A program made the translations under genes and the position numbers. A model generated the notes under the pieces. It worked only from the letters and a program-made list of their open reading frames with translations. It searched no databases and had not been told where the DNA came from. Shown here piece after piece: positions 32,961 to 44,960 of a stretch of 64,000 nucleotides of DNA (position 1 is the first letter of the stretch; each line of letters starts with the position of its first letter). Source of the DNA: Synchiropus splendidus (Eukaryota > Chordata > Actinopteri > Syngnathiformes > Callionymidae); contig NC_071343.1 in assembly GCF_027744825.2 (NCBI RefSeq), positions 15,300,866-15,364,865 of the forward strand, read 5' to 3'.

Positions 32961-35900
32961 GCTGTTTTCACTCACGCTCAAACCCATTAGCCGGTCATGT
33001 TAGTGTAATATAGTGCGGCGCTGGCCTCACTCTTGCACCCCACGTGTTCACAGCTATTTTTAAATAAAGTTTGCAGCTGGTATACGCAACAACAAAAGCA
33101 ACATTGAAACACACATCAATCGTCTTAAATGTCGCTGTGATCCTCCCCGGAGGAAATTAGATTTGAATGTCATTGGAAGACTCACTGGAGAATTTAAATG
33201 TTTGATGACACCGCCAGTGTTACTCAATTCCGCCATTCGATTTTCCAAAAATGATAATTCATCTTGCTTTATAGCCGTGTTCACACATAAAATGTCATTT
33301 TGCCTCGCAGGGATGAAGAAAAGCGCTCAAACTGACAGGTGAACACCGAATGTAAAAGGTTAGCAACATAAAAAGGCGTATTGTGTGCGAGTGTTATTCA
33401 GCCCTACACTGGAGAATTAAGCTTGTCCACTACTTTGTTTACCATAATGTCCCATTGAAGGGGGATTTTAAGGATCCCCTGCTGAGTCCTGAACGCTGAT
33501 GCTGGGGAATTAAACTGCAGTGCAAGAGAACGCAGTCAGATTTTTCAAAACTCAGTGGCAGTTATCCATGGCACTTCTGCCTCAAGGAAACATTGAAAAT
33601 TCATCAGCTCTCTGGTTTCGTCTGAGAGCCGTTTGTGTTGAACAGTCTTGGAAGCAAAAGGCAGATGTCCTGGGGATCTTTGAATGTGTAGCAGTTAGAC
33701 TGTTCATCTGAGAGCATAAAACAAAGAATGCTGCGAACTGATCTGAGGAAAAGAAGACAACAGTATATCCAGTATACTCTTGATGTAAATGAACACAACT
33801 AACACAAGATGTTTATTCAAAGTCTTTCATGTCACTACAGACTGCTGCCATGTGTGCACGTAGTAAATACACGACTTTCTTCTTCCAAGAAAAGACAATT
33901 GAAAAAAATCAACTTCCCAAAGGTATATTCATCGCAGCAAAAGCACAGTATTTTGCAACACAAATATCACTGTGTGTTATTTGAATGAATTGTGCTTTCT
34001 TCATTGTCAGCGTAAAGGTTCTGTTTTTTTAATGCGTCAGATGCAGAAAAACAATGGTTTGAATCTTCATTGAATAATAGTTGACACAGAGATTGGGGTC
34101 AACCGGACCAATAAGAACAGTTTTCTTGTTGATATTCGGATTATTTTGATCAAAGTTCTTTGAATCATGCTGAAAAGGTTGTTACCTAAGCAGGAAAACA
34201 AGAGGCCAATGTCCATGCTATTCTTGCTGTGGCTTTGCCCCCAATACATTTCTGTTGGCAAATTTTATTGTGACAAAAAACGTCCTTTTCACACTCGAGA
34301 GAACTCATCTTGGATGGTCTCCTCGGGGTAGTGAGACTTCTCTGGCTTTTAGACATGCAGGAAGTGCTCCAGATTGTAACTCGTAAATACCCAGTTCTGG
34401 GTGTAAGTGGAAGGCATCATGCATCCAAAGGCCCATTCACACAAAAGTGTACCCGCCCGTTTCAAACAACAATGTTGCTGTCACTCATCACATGCTGGTA
34501 TTTGTCCTTTACATTGGTGAACATCCACCACGGGGCGCAGCCCAGAGTCAAAAGTTCATGGCTCCTAAACAAACATGGCGGCTGTGATAGATACAGTATG
34601 TATAGTGGTAACGCACCTCTTGCACAAAGGACAAAAATGGAGACAGCATTGTCTGAGACAGTGGTCGGTGTTACTGCTTGATCTGGTACGGAAATTCCGG
34701 TGCTGTAAATTAGTAACACACATGTGCTAGCTCAACCAACCTGACGTTTACTAATACGCACATGCGCATACGGATATATCACACAAGTAATGAAAGATTT
34801 TTTAAAATTATTATCAAAATATTAATAATAACATTATTATTATTAAAATATTCAAACACTTTTTTACGCTTTTGCTGAACAAGGTTTATGCAGTGATGGA
34901 CCAGATCAGGCGGCGACAAGACTCGACTGCATTCAACTAACAGCAACACTGCCCCCACGGTTTCCACCGGTGCTGCTCTGTTTGGCTCGCATCCATGTAA
35001 GCTTTGTGGAAACGTGCAGTAATGCGGACAAAATGAATGCAGAGCACAAATAGAAGGCTCCGTCCAAATCCAGATCCGTGAGTAACAGTGAGCAGTTGCC
35101 TCAAAAGACGGAGACAACAGTTCTGATCTACCACAAATTATACAGGATTCGTGATACATTTCAGTATTTAAACATTTGCTTCATTATAACTTATGATCTT
35201 TTTATTCATGGAAAGTGGTGTTTGGTGGATTGTGATGGGTCATGGATACATTTCCATTTTTGTGCATTCTGAAATGAAAATATTCTTGAAATGTACGATA
35301 ATTAAAATGAAGAAGCAAAGACTAGCTCATGAAGACTTTTACATGAACTGCGATACATAAAAAAGATTCAATAGAAACGGACCAGGAGACACAATTCTCA
35401 TGGCATCAAAGTTGCGCCAAAGTTCCAACTGAGGCCTTGTTAGACGATAGCTCGTCCCGGGGAGCGGAACAGCTGTCGATGATGTACATTTGTTGCAATG
35501 CAACCTTGGAAGTCTGCGCTTGAACCCAAATCTGTGACTAATAATTTGCACCGCAGATAACAGATCGCAACTCGCAACCGAGCAGGACTGTTGATGCGGT
35601 GCTGACTCAGCATAAATGAATGAGAAGTGCGTCGTTCACCTTCAGGTTGCGCGAGTAATTTTCTAAAACCATTTACCTTGAATATCAAGGGAATTCTCTC
35701 TATGTGATGGAGAGATTGTTTAAAAAAGATTTGGCGGCCGCACGGCTCCACGCTGACCTCGCTGACTTGGTCTCTTGGTTATCTGCTCTCGTCCATCAGT
35801 CAGTGACCTCACCACTGGACATCATCTGAGACCAGTGCTCAGGGTCCTTCATGGAACTGGACCGAGGGATCCGTGGGTGTGTAATGGTGAATGCATCCGC

Positions 35901-37074
35901 TCAGCTGTGTGTGTGTGAATGTTTGATGGGGTTGTGTTTGTCGGTGTAGCCATGGAGAGCATCTGCTGCACAGGTGCTCATACCTGCATGTCAGTACAGT
36001 AGACGGCGGTCTGGTGATATAGCTGTGAAGATATACATGTATATAAGTGAGGGGTCAGCAGTTACCGCTGCTGTCATGTCAGGGAGTCTCCTCCCGGAGG
36101 AGAACACTCTGACTCATGGGCGAACTTGCTGGCCTACTTTTACTGGGCCTGGAACTGGACTCTCTCGCACACACTGACAAACAGAAGAATATATGGATGA
36201 CAGATGAGTTTCCTCTGGGGAGAGGGAAACAGCTGGTCGGGACCAGGCTGGCGCTAAGTCGATGCCAATGCTAATGACTTAGCTATAAGTTTGTTTACAA
36301 AGCTCTTTATGATCCGACCATTCACATAAATGAAACCACGTTGTTGTGATTTAAAGTGTTTCCACCGGGGAGCAAAATAAAATAATGACGTTCGAAGTTG
36401 ACCTACATGCTGTGACACACATGATGCAGGGATTCACATGCCCTCTTATGGGCGCAGTGAAGGACTCCTGAGGTCACTGGGTGTTTTGTGTCTCTCAACA
36501 TCACACGACCCAGCTGTGGTTGTTTAGCTCCCAGTGTACGTCCCCGGACAGTTGGTTTATGAACCACACCTCCTGATGTGAAGCCGTCATGAGGCACGTA
36601 TGAGTAACGAACGGTCCGACTCTCTGTGGCGCCGTTGGACAAGAAGGGTGATTAACGGGACGTCCTTCTGACCAATCCTGTTGCAGACTCATGATTATTA
36701 AAACATTTTATTAGATGGTAGCGTCCTGTCGTAGCAGGATCAGAAGAAGATCAGAGAAAACATTTCTTCAGACCAATGACGCAGAAGAGTCTGCATGGCC
36801 TCCAGAGACGGTTGTATATAACATATGTGCGCGATAAAATGGTGTGGTTGTGTGTTTAGTCTGTTGCTGAAGCAGTTCACCTCAGAGTGTATGTTCAGCA
36901 GTCTGGACTGACAGGAGGGGGAAACCAAACGTACATAAAACCTTCAACTCAGAAGTGAATCCACGACCAGACGACTCTGCGTAACTCATCAGTCGTCTGT
37001 TGAAGTTGGTATTAAATCATCCTCTAAGCCTGGAGACCTTTCCCACGTGCCCCTCGCCCGCATCCTTTATAGCT
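32961..37074. other. Intergenic DNA, no gene seen
   Basis: About 4 kb of unique-looking sequence. The parts around 33100-33300 and 35590-35720 have a conserved-looking texture but nothing that can be named. Frames are short, with no splice-site pairs joining similarity-bearing exons. Confidence 0.4.
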
Positions 37075-37760
37075 GGCTTAGGCCCCGTCCATACGAGTCG
37101 GTCGTATCCGCACACGTTCTGTGTCGGATAGGCCTCCCGTCCACACAAATCAGGCGCATCCGCACACCGTATCCAAAACAAGTAACATCCGACTTACGAC
37201 CGGGATCGGATCCAACCAACCGGTGGTAAGTCAAGACTGGACGTAAGTGAGCATAGCATTAAGCATTCAAAATAGCCGGCGCGAGGGTTTTAGGTGCTAC
37301 TGTAGTGGTAGATGGCTGTGTGAGAGTGAGATGCTGGGATACTGTGCTGCCGTAACTGTCGTACGTGTTGCAGAGCTGCTGCATGCTGCGGTGCCAGACA
37401 TTGAATAAATTTAAAAAAAAAAGCATCTGCTGGCCGTGGTCGTAAGTACAGGTGGATGTGAGTCGAGCAGGTCGTGAGTCGGATGTTACTTGTACTTTCT
37501 GAAAACGATTATGTCTCGGCATTGCTCCTCCTCTCTCACTGCGCTCTGAACTGGGGGACGTCAGCTGTCACTTCATAGCAACAAGAATGGCGAACTACAG
37601 TACGGCACTCATCCTGCAACAACTTCTGAACTTTAAGCTGAACATCTGATCCAGGTCCAAGTTGTCATGTAGTCACTTTGTTTGTTACAACACACTTGCT
37701 TTTAAGCACATGCGCGGTCTGGTCTTCTTACATGTTACAGAGCCCCTACAGTCCCGGGAG
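37075..37760. mobile_element. DNA-transposon remnant hosting a second element
   Basis: Positions 37080-37145 contain GGCCCCGTCCATACGAG followed by related words (GTCCACACAAATC, CCGCACACCGTATCC). This is a typical fish DNA-transposon start, GGCCCCGTCCACACG. It appears to be split by the inverted-repeat element at 37178-37493 and to resume with TCTGAAAACGATTATG. Its outer right end is not clear, so the right boundary is approximate. Confidence 0.4.
37178..37493. mobile_element. Short inverted-repeat DNA element, copy 2 (longer form)
   Basis: Its ends are ACAAGTAACATCCGACTTAC on the left and the reverse complement GTCGTGAGTCGGATGTTACT with TGT on the right. The interior shares TACTGTAGTGGTAGAT and GCTGTGTGAGAGTG with copy 1 at 3922-4121, plus about 100 nt that copy 1 lacks. 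No transposase is encoded. A TA target duplication is not clear on the left side. Confidence 0.65.
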
Positions 37761-39429
37761 GAGAAATTTTGTTCATCATTAATTCCCATTTCAATTAGAA
37801 ATATTCATAATAAATTAATCTAAATTAATATAATTTGTTATTTTGTGACATTTATTTTCTTTTTCCCCATTTTATGTCAATTATTATATAAATTATTTGT
37901 TGTATTGAACAGAGACATGAAATTCCTATGAGTAATGCTCTTAAAAATAATTTTACATGATTTTAATTTTTAAATATATAAATATGTTATTGGTGTGGAA
38001 AAAAGTAATCTACTTTATTAAAGAATTTGTGATTAATTAATCTCAATTAATCGCAATTTAATGGAATAACAATATTTGCCACAATAAATTTGGTATATTA
38101 CCGAATCAAATGATGGACCCATACATACATTTAAACAACAAAATATTGTTTATTTTGCATCAGTTTGACAATACATGCACAATAAATGTTACATATATTT
38201 TTCATATTTAAAAAATATATATCTTAAGATAAAAATAAATATTAAAAAATGTCAATATGCATAAAATTGTAAGAATCTCAGTGTCATTGCTCAAGTGCAG
38301 TACATTTGGGGCAGGCGTGATCTCGCCTGAAAACACGAAGAGCATAATGAATACTTTCAAAAAATAATAATTCAACCTCGATTTATATGCCCTGCGAAGA
38401 TACAGTGATGAAGGCAGGTGTGACTCCTAGAGGGCAGGTACCACTGACGCCTGGTTCAGTGAATCATGCCACAGAGGACGCCCCGAAATACATCCATAAA
38501 AGTCACTGGAAGGTGCAGAACTTGTGGATTTATGGAGGTAAAATGACATCAGAGAAAGGAGCGTTGCTATTGAGAAGGAAACCTGCATTCATTCTTTAAA
38601 CCCACAGACAGTTCATGTATTTAAACGCTCAGGCTGACTCCGAACACTCTCCCTGTAATTGAGGACATAAATTAAACACCAGATGTGACCATCCCTCTTC
38701 CTGCGATGGCACGACATGCACTCATTCACGCACAATGAACTTCACATGCTTTGTCACCACAGTAAACACAGCATCACACGACATACAATCCCGGCGCAGG
38801 TGAGTGCGCCGCCGAACGGTGATGGGCAAGAGAAAAGGAGTGGGACGTGACGGACGGTGGAATGTATGAATAAACAAACAGCAAAAGCGAGGAGGGGGAA
38901 CGCAAACCGACAGATGTGAAGCTGTTGCTCTACACAACACAAAAACAGAATTTACGAGATCCCATTGAGAGTTGTTGTGAGCCACATCTGAGCGTGTGCA
39001 GCCCCGAGGCCACGTTCAGCTCCGTGTAGCTGTCCAGCATGAGGTCATCGTTCCGCTAATGTGCGTACTGTATCTGTGTAATCGCCGGTTCATGTTAACA
39101 GTGGAGAAGTTTAAAATTAAATCACATTTCATCAGAAACAGTCCCCTTAAATATTTGCAGATGTTGTGCGTACAATGCTGTAGTGTTAGCATTTATGAAA
39201 GCAACATGACTGACCCATCCATTAATTTCAATAGATAACATTTGCTTTTTATGAAACTATGTGGAGTTACTTATATTTCCAAGTGTTGCAAATTTGGCCA
39301 AGATGACAGAGCGCAACAATACATGCAAGCAAAGTGAAAAAAATGACAATATATATCATTTGGGAGATGCTTTTAATCGAAAATGATAATCTGCTCCACG
39401 GACCTTGCCCAAGGGTGGTGACCTTCCTG
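37761..39429. other. Intergenic DNA: AT-rich stretch, no gene seen
   Basis: Positions 37780-38280 are extremely AT-rich with many TTAAT and AAATA words, possibly decayed transposon. The remainder to 39429 is mixed unique sequence. Confidence 0.4.
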
Positions 39430-39780
39430 CAGTGGTGTCAAACTCAATCACACGAAGGGCTGACATTTGAAACACAGTTCAAGTGGAGTGTAACTGGCAC
39501 TACTTCAGCAGGAAAATACAGTGTGACAGCACTTAACGTCGCTGCTGTTTTAGCGTCATAATACATGAATTGAACTTTCAAATCGACTCTGCCTCTTCAT
39601 GTACTGTAAGAGACACTCCTTCTCCCTGAAGTATTTGCTCTCCATCTCTCATGAAATTTCTCTCGTTTTTTTGGATCAATTTTCCTGGAACTTTCCAGAG
39701 TAGTTGTTTTTAACAGCTCAGAAACATCCCACCAAATAGCAAAGCTCCAACAAGTCTTTAAACTATCATTCGATTCAATA

Positions 39781-41188
39781 CAGTGGTACCTCGTTTTTCG
39801 AACATCTCGGACTTCGAACAAATTGGAGTTCGAACAAAAATGTGGAGATTTTTTTGCTTCGGATTTCGAAAGAAAATCCAGAACTCGAACGCCCCCGAAA
39901 AAGCCTCTGTCTGTCCCACGACGCGCTTGGTTATTGTGGATAATGCAGCTGTCATATTCTCACTGTGTGTTTTGTCGGTTCCGTGTCTTGGCCATGCTTT
40001 TATTTTGTTACCCCCTGTAGTTTCCTTTTCCTTTGTCAGATCCAGCTTAATGGCAGCACAGCTGGAGCTCAACCCATCATCAACTCCTCTGTGGATATCA
40101 CCTGGCGAGCTCCAGACTGCTGGCTGCTAGATGTTCACTTTGTGTCACTCGGTAAAACTCATGTAGACTTATATTCCTTGTTGTGCTTCTGAACTTTCTA
40201 GATTTCGGCGCACGCTTGAATTTCTCTTCAGCCGCTTCCTGAGTTTCGCTTTCTCCTCCTTGCTCCGCTTCTATTTTGATCTCCTCAATTCTTTAGCCAG
40301 ACCGCGTGTGAGTCTTATTATACTCACTTTTTAATTTATCGATTGCTTAGATTTTTTCCCTTCATGTGAGTTAGAGTGTTCTCCTCCACTTAGTGCTTTT
40401 AGTTGATCTGTACCTCGTGAATTTATATCCGAGCGTGTTTGAGTTCTCCCTGTTTTTGAAGGTTGAATCTAATTCACCTCTTTTTTGTTGCAGATTTTTC
40501 CCCAGTCCCTCTGTGTATTTCCCGGTTTGTGTTTTGGCTCCGGCGCCTTCAGTTCCTGTCTTCGTCGTCTGTGTTTATTGTGATTTTTGTATTAAATTCA
40601 TTAATTTAATCTTGTTGTCCGTGCCTTCTGTCAGCCTGCAATCATCTGCACCTGGGTCACTTCTTAGGGCAACATGACAGCAGCCTCTGTATGCAGACGT
40701 GTCCCGTTAATCACATTTAGTGACAGTTTTTTCTTCATATTGAGGTGTAAAACCTTTCCTGTCTCCACACTGGACCGTGGTAGAGTGTCACACCCCCGAG
40801 GATGGAGCGCCTACTCCAGGGTTTGATGTCCTGTTGTCGGCTGGAGCTCGGACAGGGATGAGGCGAGTCTTGGTTTATGACTTTGTCACAGCCAAACTGC
40901 ACAGAAGCGCACATTCAGAGCTGGACACGCACCTGGCACCTCTTCACTTCTGGAGAGACCTCACTCACTCGGCAACCCCTCCCACATGCAGCGGCCACAC
41001 ACATAGAGGAACAGCGCACCTGCAGCAGACACTCTTCATTCACTCCTACAAAAGACTATTTTAAGGCTTGGAACGCATTGTTTCTTTTTCCATTCATTGT
41101 AATGGGAAAAATCGATTCAGATTTCGAACAAATCGTTTCTCAAACGGCCGTCTGGAACGGATTGTGGTCGAGAACCGAGGTACCACTG
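39781..41188. mobile_element. pogo/Tigger-like DNA transposon, middle layer of the nest
   Basis: The left end is CAGTGGTACCTCGTTTTTCG and the right end is CGAGAACCGAGGTACCACTG, a near-perfect inverted repeat. A TA dinucleotide directly flanks each side (39779-39780 and 41189-41190), the signature of Tc1/mariner/pogo insertion. The inner repeat continues with CGAACAAAT words at both ends (about 39818 and 41126). No intact transposase frame is present, and part of the interior is occupied by a LINE-tail-like repeat. Confidence 0.75.
40000..40680 (+). mobile_element. LINE/SINE-type 3' tail repeat, inner layer of the nest
   Basis: About 680 bp that share order and words with the copy at 56149-56885: TTTCCTTTTCCTTTG, GACCGCGTGTGAG, then TTAATTTAATCTTGTTG, CCTTCTGTC and TGCACCTGGGTC near the end. 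This has the look of the 3' region of a fish non-LTR element. Its exact left edge is not defined. Confidence 0.5.
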
Positions 41189-41242
41189 TATGTACTTAAA
41201 ACTGGCCAGATTTGGCCCCCAAGCCTTGACTTTGACACATGG

Positions 41243-41559
41243 AAAACTTGAAGGTTTTCAATGTGGATCGTTCCTCTCATATCAAAAACATATTTTTACT
41301 CATGAGCATGAGTGGCCACAGTCTGAACACCACCCTCCACTGCTACTTAACACGACTCCATAGCGCCACCAGCTCCTGTCACAGGATGTAAGGAGGAAGG
41401 AGAACATCACGTTCCAGTGGCATCCACCTTCCTTCCTGGTGTCTCCTCCTGTGCCCTCCTGTGCTTCGGCTCACCATACCCATTCAGATTTATGATCTTT
41501 TCTTCAAATGTTGCTTAATTTCACATCGTTTCTATGCCATTTTTGTTGAATTATGCCTC
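41243..41559. other. Intergenic DNA, no gene seen
   Basis: Mixed unique sequence after the nested insertion, without a recognisable feature. Confidence 0.4.
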
Positions 41560-41935
41560 AACAAGCCCTGCGGAAGAATAAATTTCATGAGCGGCTGAAA
41601 GCCCTGAACAATAAAGTTGGAGGGCTCCCAGGGGGGAGATGATGGATATGAAAGTTTTGTGGATAAATAGAGGCGCATTTAAATGAGCTGATCTGTCGGT
41701 TTGTTTCCCTTTGAGTGAATCATCCAGTGAATTATTCAATAATCTAATTGGAGTCCTCCTCGACTTAATCGATGATTCAATTACCAATAAGCAGAGTTGG
41801 ACTGAAAAGGCAAATGAAGAAAGCCCTGGACAAATGAAGACAATCAGAAAGTGAGAAATCGCAGCTTTGAGCGTCAAACTGAAATTGTTTATCGAGCAGA
41901 ATGTTTGGCGATGAATTATTCTCTGTCATAGGGTT
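41560..41935. promoter_or_regulatory. Candidate conserved non-coding block
   Basis: A non-repetitive block with TTCAATAATCTAATTGGAG and CGATGATTCAATTACCAATA, a dense set of TAAT/ATTA cores, and no useful reading frame. The style is like deep-conserved enhancers. Not tested. Confidence 0.28.
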
Positions 41936-42369
41936 TGGTGCTCTGTTTACTCGGCCAGCTGCAGCCGTGAGCCGCACGTAGACAGGCGGACGTGATCGGT
42001 GGAGGGGTTCTAACGTGAGAGGCAGAAAAATTATAGACAGTGGTGCAGGGTGGAGACAGACAGCGGGGGCTGGACTCAGGAAGCCCAGGATGGGGAGACA
42101 TCTGGTTTGTGTCAGCGGCAGGTTACAGGCAGATAGACTGAGAGAGTGGGCCGCAGAGGTGGAAACCAAACAGAGCAGGAAACATTACAAATAAATGACG
42201 CGATCGAGAGGTGTGAGAGAGGTAAATCTCCAAATGCTTCAACCTTTGACAATGTTTACATCTAATTTTTTTTGGGAGAACATGAGAGTGACCACATTTG
42301 AACAAACCAAAAGCTCGCATTTGCAAAATTTTGTTGAGAGTGAACGGACAAAGTTGTTAGTGAACCAAG
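41936..42369. other. Intergenic DNA, no gene seen
   Basis: Mixed sequence without a supported feature. Confidence 0.4.
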
Positions 42370-42830
42370 TCCAGTGATGCCACTAACGCTTATATCACAA
42401 CCTTTTTCAGTAATGCGTTTCTATTTCAAACAAAGTTATCAAATTAAAGTTACTTGTCGAAGTCACCGCGCGTTACTATTGTTGCCATTGTCTGGAAGTG
42501 AAAAATTCGCTTTCTACGACTGCGTCTTTGGGCATGACGTCATGTGCGGGACAGGCCAGTCACCTTTTCAACACGCAGGCAGCTCACGTGTCAAGCTGCC
42601 GGCTACAGGCGTGCGGAGAGAGACGCACATCTCTAGATGAAAATACAGCCACTACTTTGAATTAGTATCTGCTCTACTTGACAGTATTGACCATGCAACA
42701 TCCACCAACGCGCAGAAATCACCAGCTAAAGAGAGCGAAATAAAGTACCCTCGCAAATGGGTCGAAAGTGCGGACACAAAAAACTATGTACCAGTTTTTT
42801 AAAATCCCCTTGATGGGTAAAGTTAAACAA
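42370..42830. mobile_element. Possible hAT-like remnant
   Basis: Words such as CAGTGATGCCACTAACGC, CAGTAATGCGTTTC and GCGCGTTACTATTG resemble the AACGCGTTAC-rich ends of a common fish hAT-type family. No matching far end or frame was found, so this is a weak call. Confidence 0.3.
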
Positions 42831-44679
42831 CAACAACTTATGATAGATTTTTAGACTTTTACAGATTATTTTTTCTTTGGTGCAGGAACAAACGGTACTG
42901 ATGTGATGTACTGATGTTGCATTTTTTTTCTCTCAAAACGTGAAGACGTTATACACCTAGACTTCATAAACTTCTGCTTTGTAGTTTAAATTTTTTTTTT
43001 TTTTAAGTAAAATAATAATAATAATGCGGCATAATGGGGCATTCCTTACATTTTATTATATAAATGACAATATATCACTTTGTTTTGTTTTTCATACTTG
43101 TTGCTTTTTATGTGTGGTTTTCACTCCAATGGGTTAGTGTGTGTCGAAGCAAAACATTGACTGTACATTCATATAACTGAGATTGTGCAGAAAAAATGAC
43201 CCCAAATATGGAAAAACACTGGACCCCCAAGAACTCCAACCTCAAAATTGACATAAAAGATATTGTTTAGGCAATGAGAGCTGTAGTCGGCTGCCAAATG
43301 TAACTTGACAAGTAACTTTGAAACTTAACCATTGAGAGAGCAGCCTCTGGTCACATGTCATCCAGAAGTTTCAGCCCCTCGTAGATTTCAAGAGGGTCAA
43401 ACTCAACAAAACAAAGGTTTAAGAATATGAAACTGAGCACCAGCTCCCCTTATGTTCTTGTTTTTTGGGGGGACAAATTACAAATTAATTTGTGTTCTAA
43501 TTGCTTTATCGATGTCAGCACCTCGAAACATAAAACAGTTTTTCTACATCAGTCATGAACACCATCACTTACCTACCTTTTTCACATTAACTATTGATCT
43601 TGATCTTGAATGTTGTTGCGAGCCCATCACCATACGTTCTTACAGGTTTGCTTTATAATAATACAGAGGCTGGAATTCACCCCATGACCTGAAATAAAGT
43701 AAGTTCTAGTCGCAAAGCTTTTTCTTCTCTGGGCTGCAACCTTGAGTTGATGGACGTTCGCAGCACAATGGCACGGCAGCATCGCACATTCCTGACAGTG
43801 GAGACAAAACAATTAGTGCGAGTCTGATCTCTGAGATTAGCTCTGTCTCCAAGCTAAAGTGTCTTTTTGTCTCCGAAAACTGTCGTTCTGTTCAATGTTA
43901 ATCTGGGTCCCAGGATGCAACTGCTGGAGGAATCTCAATCAAGGCTGATGAAAATGACTTTAAATCTGAGTTCACAGCTCAAATAAACATCTCCACCAGC
44001 GCATGTTGGGAATAGAAGAAGCACGTCTCCTTCTGCTTCTATCTCAACCACATATATAATACCTGTCTGAAGAGACTCAGAGTTCGCCTCTGTCTTTTCA
44101 CTTTTAATTTGTTTCAGGAGCACATCTCCAGTGGGACCTTACCTCCCTGTTGGACCTTCTACACTGCTTGTTCCTTCACTCGCTCCCCTAAGTTCCTAAC
44201 CACCAGTGAGGGTAGGAACATAGATTGGTTTTAGCTTCCTCTTCACCATGATACACAAATCTCCTGAACAAGACCCCTCCCTGGGGAAGAGCTTGTATTT
44301 TCTAGATTGACAAACCTGACTTAGCAAAATATGTGCCACTGCAAGTGTCCTATAGTGCTTTAAGCACTCATTAAAAATGAAAAAGCGGTTTGTGTATTGA
44401 AAGTAAAGGGAATCAATGCTACATATTGACAGTATCACACTGCCGTTGGTTAAACATCTCTAGAGAAATTGGTTGTGAAAGGACAGCATCACTAGAAAGT
44501 AGGGAAAAGCAGCAGTAAAAATGAGAGTGACACTGTAAATACACCATAATTACACTGTAACTATGCAATAATTACACACTGACTAAAATAGAACCAGGTT
44601 GGAAGCAAAATAAATCATAAAATACATATTTATTTGCTTATTTATTTTTCACTGGAGGTTTAGTCACTGACCCTCCGTC
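42831..44679. other. Intergenic DNA, no gene seen
   Basis: AT-rich at the start with a poly-T near 42991 and an ATA run near 43012-43024, then mixed unique sequence. No exon is supported. Confidence 0.4.
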
Positions 44680-44960
44680 TTGACCCACTAAGAGTGACTT
44701 TTACTGAGGGGCGGTGGTGAGCGGACGTGTGGGAGCGTCATCTGGCCTGTGGCTCTCTGAATCAGTGGCAGCTTCTCATGTCCCTGCCTCACCGAGCGCC
44801 GCCTATTTCATCTGCCTCCGCCGAATATTTGGACAAGTGTCTTATGTATATGTTGTTTCCTCGCTGGAAAGCAAACCACCGCGATCGGCTCTAAGCCGGA
44901 CTTGTGAGATTCTGGAAGCGATAGCACGCGGAGGGATTGATTTAAGCTGATTCACAAACA
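44680..44960. promoter_or_regulatory. Candidate conserved non-coding block (weak)
   Basis: A GC-richer, non-repetitive island in AT-rich surroundings with CGCCGCCTATTTCATCTGCC and CCGCCGAATATTTGGAC. An open frame of 78 codons covers it but shows no domain and no splice partners. Enhancer or chance are equally possible. Confidence 0.2.

Larger units (their letters stand above)
39430..41242. mobile_element. hAT-like element, outer layer of a nested insertion
   Basis: The left end is CAGTGGTGTCAAACTCA at 39430. The right end reads GGCCAGATTTGGCCC, then GCCTTGACTTTGACAC, finishing near 41242, whose reverse complement begins like the left end (GTGTCAAAGTCAAGG). This pair is typical of fish hAT-type MITEs. 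The two halves are separated by the pogo-like element at 39781-41188. No clean 8-bp target duplication was seen. Confidence 0.6.
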
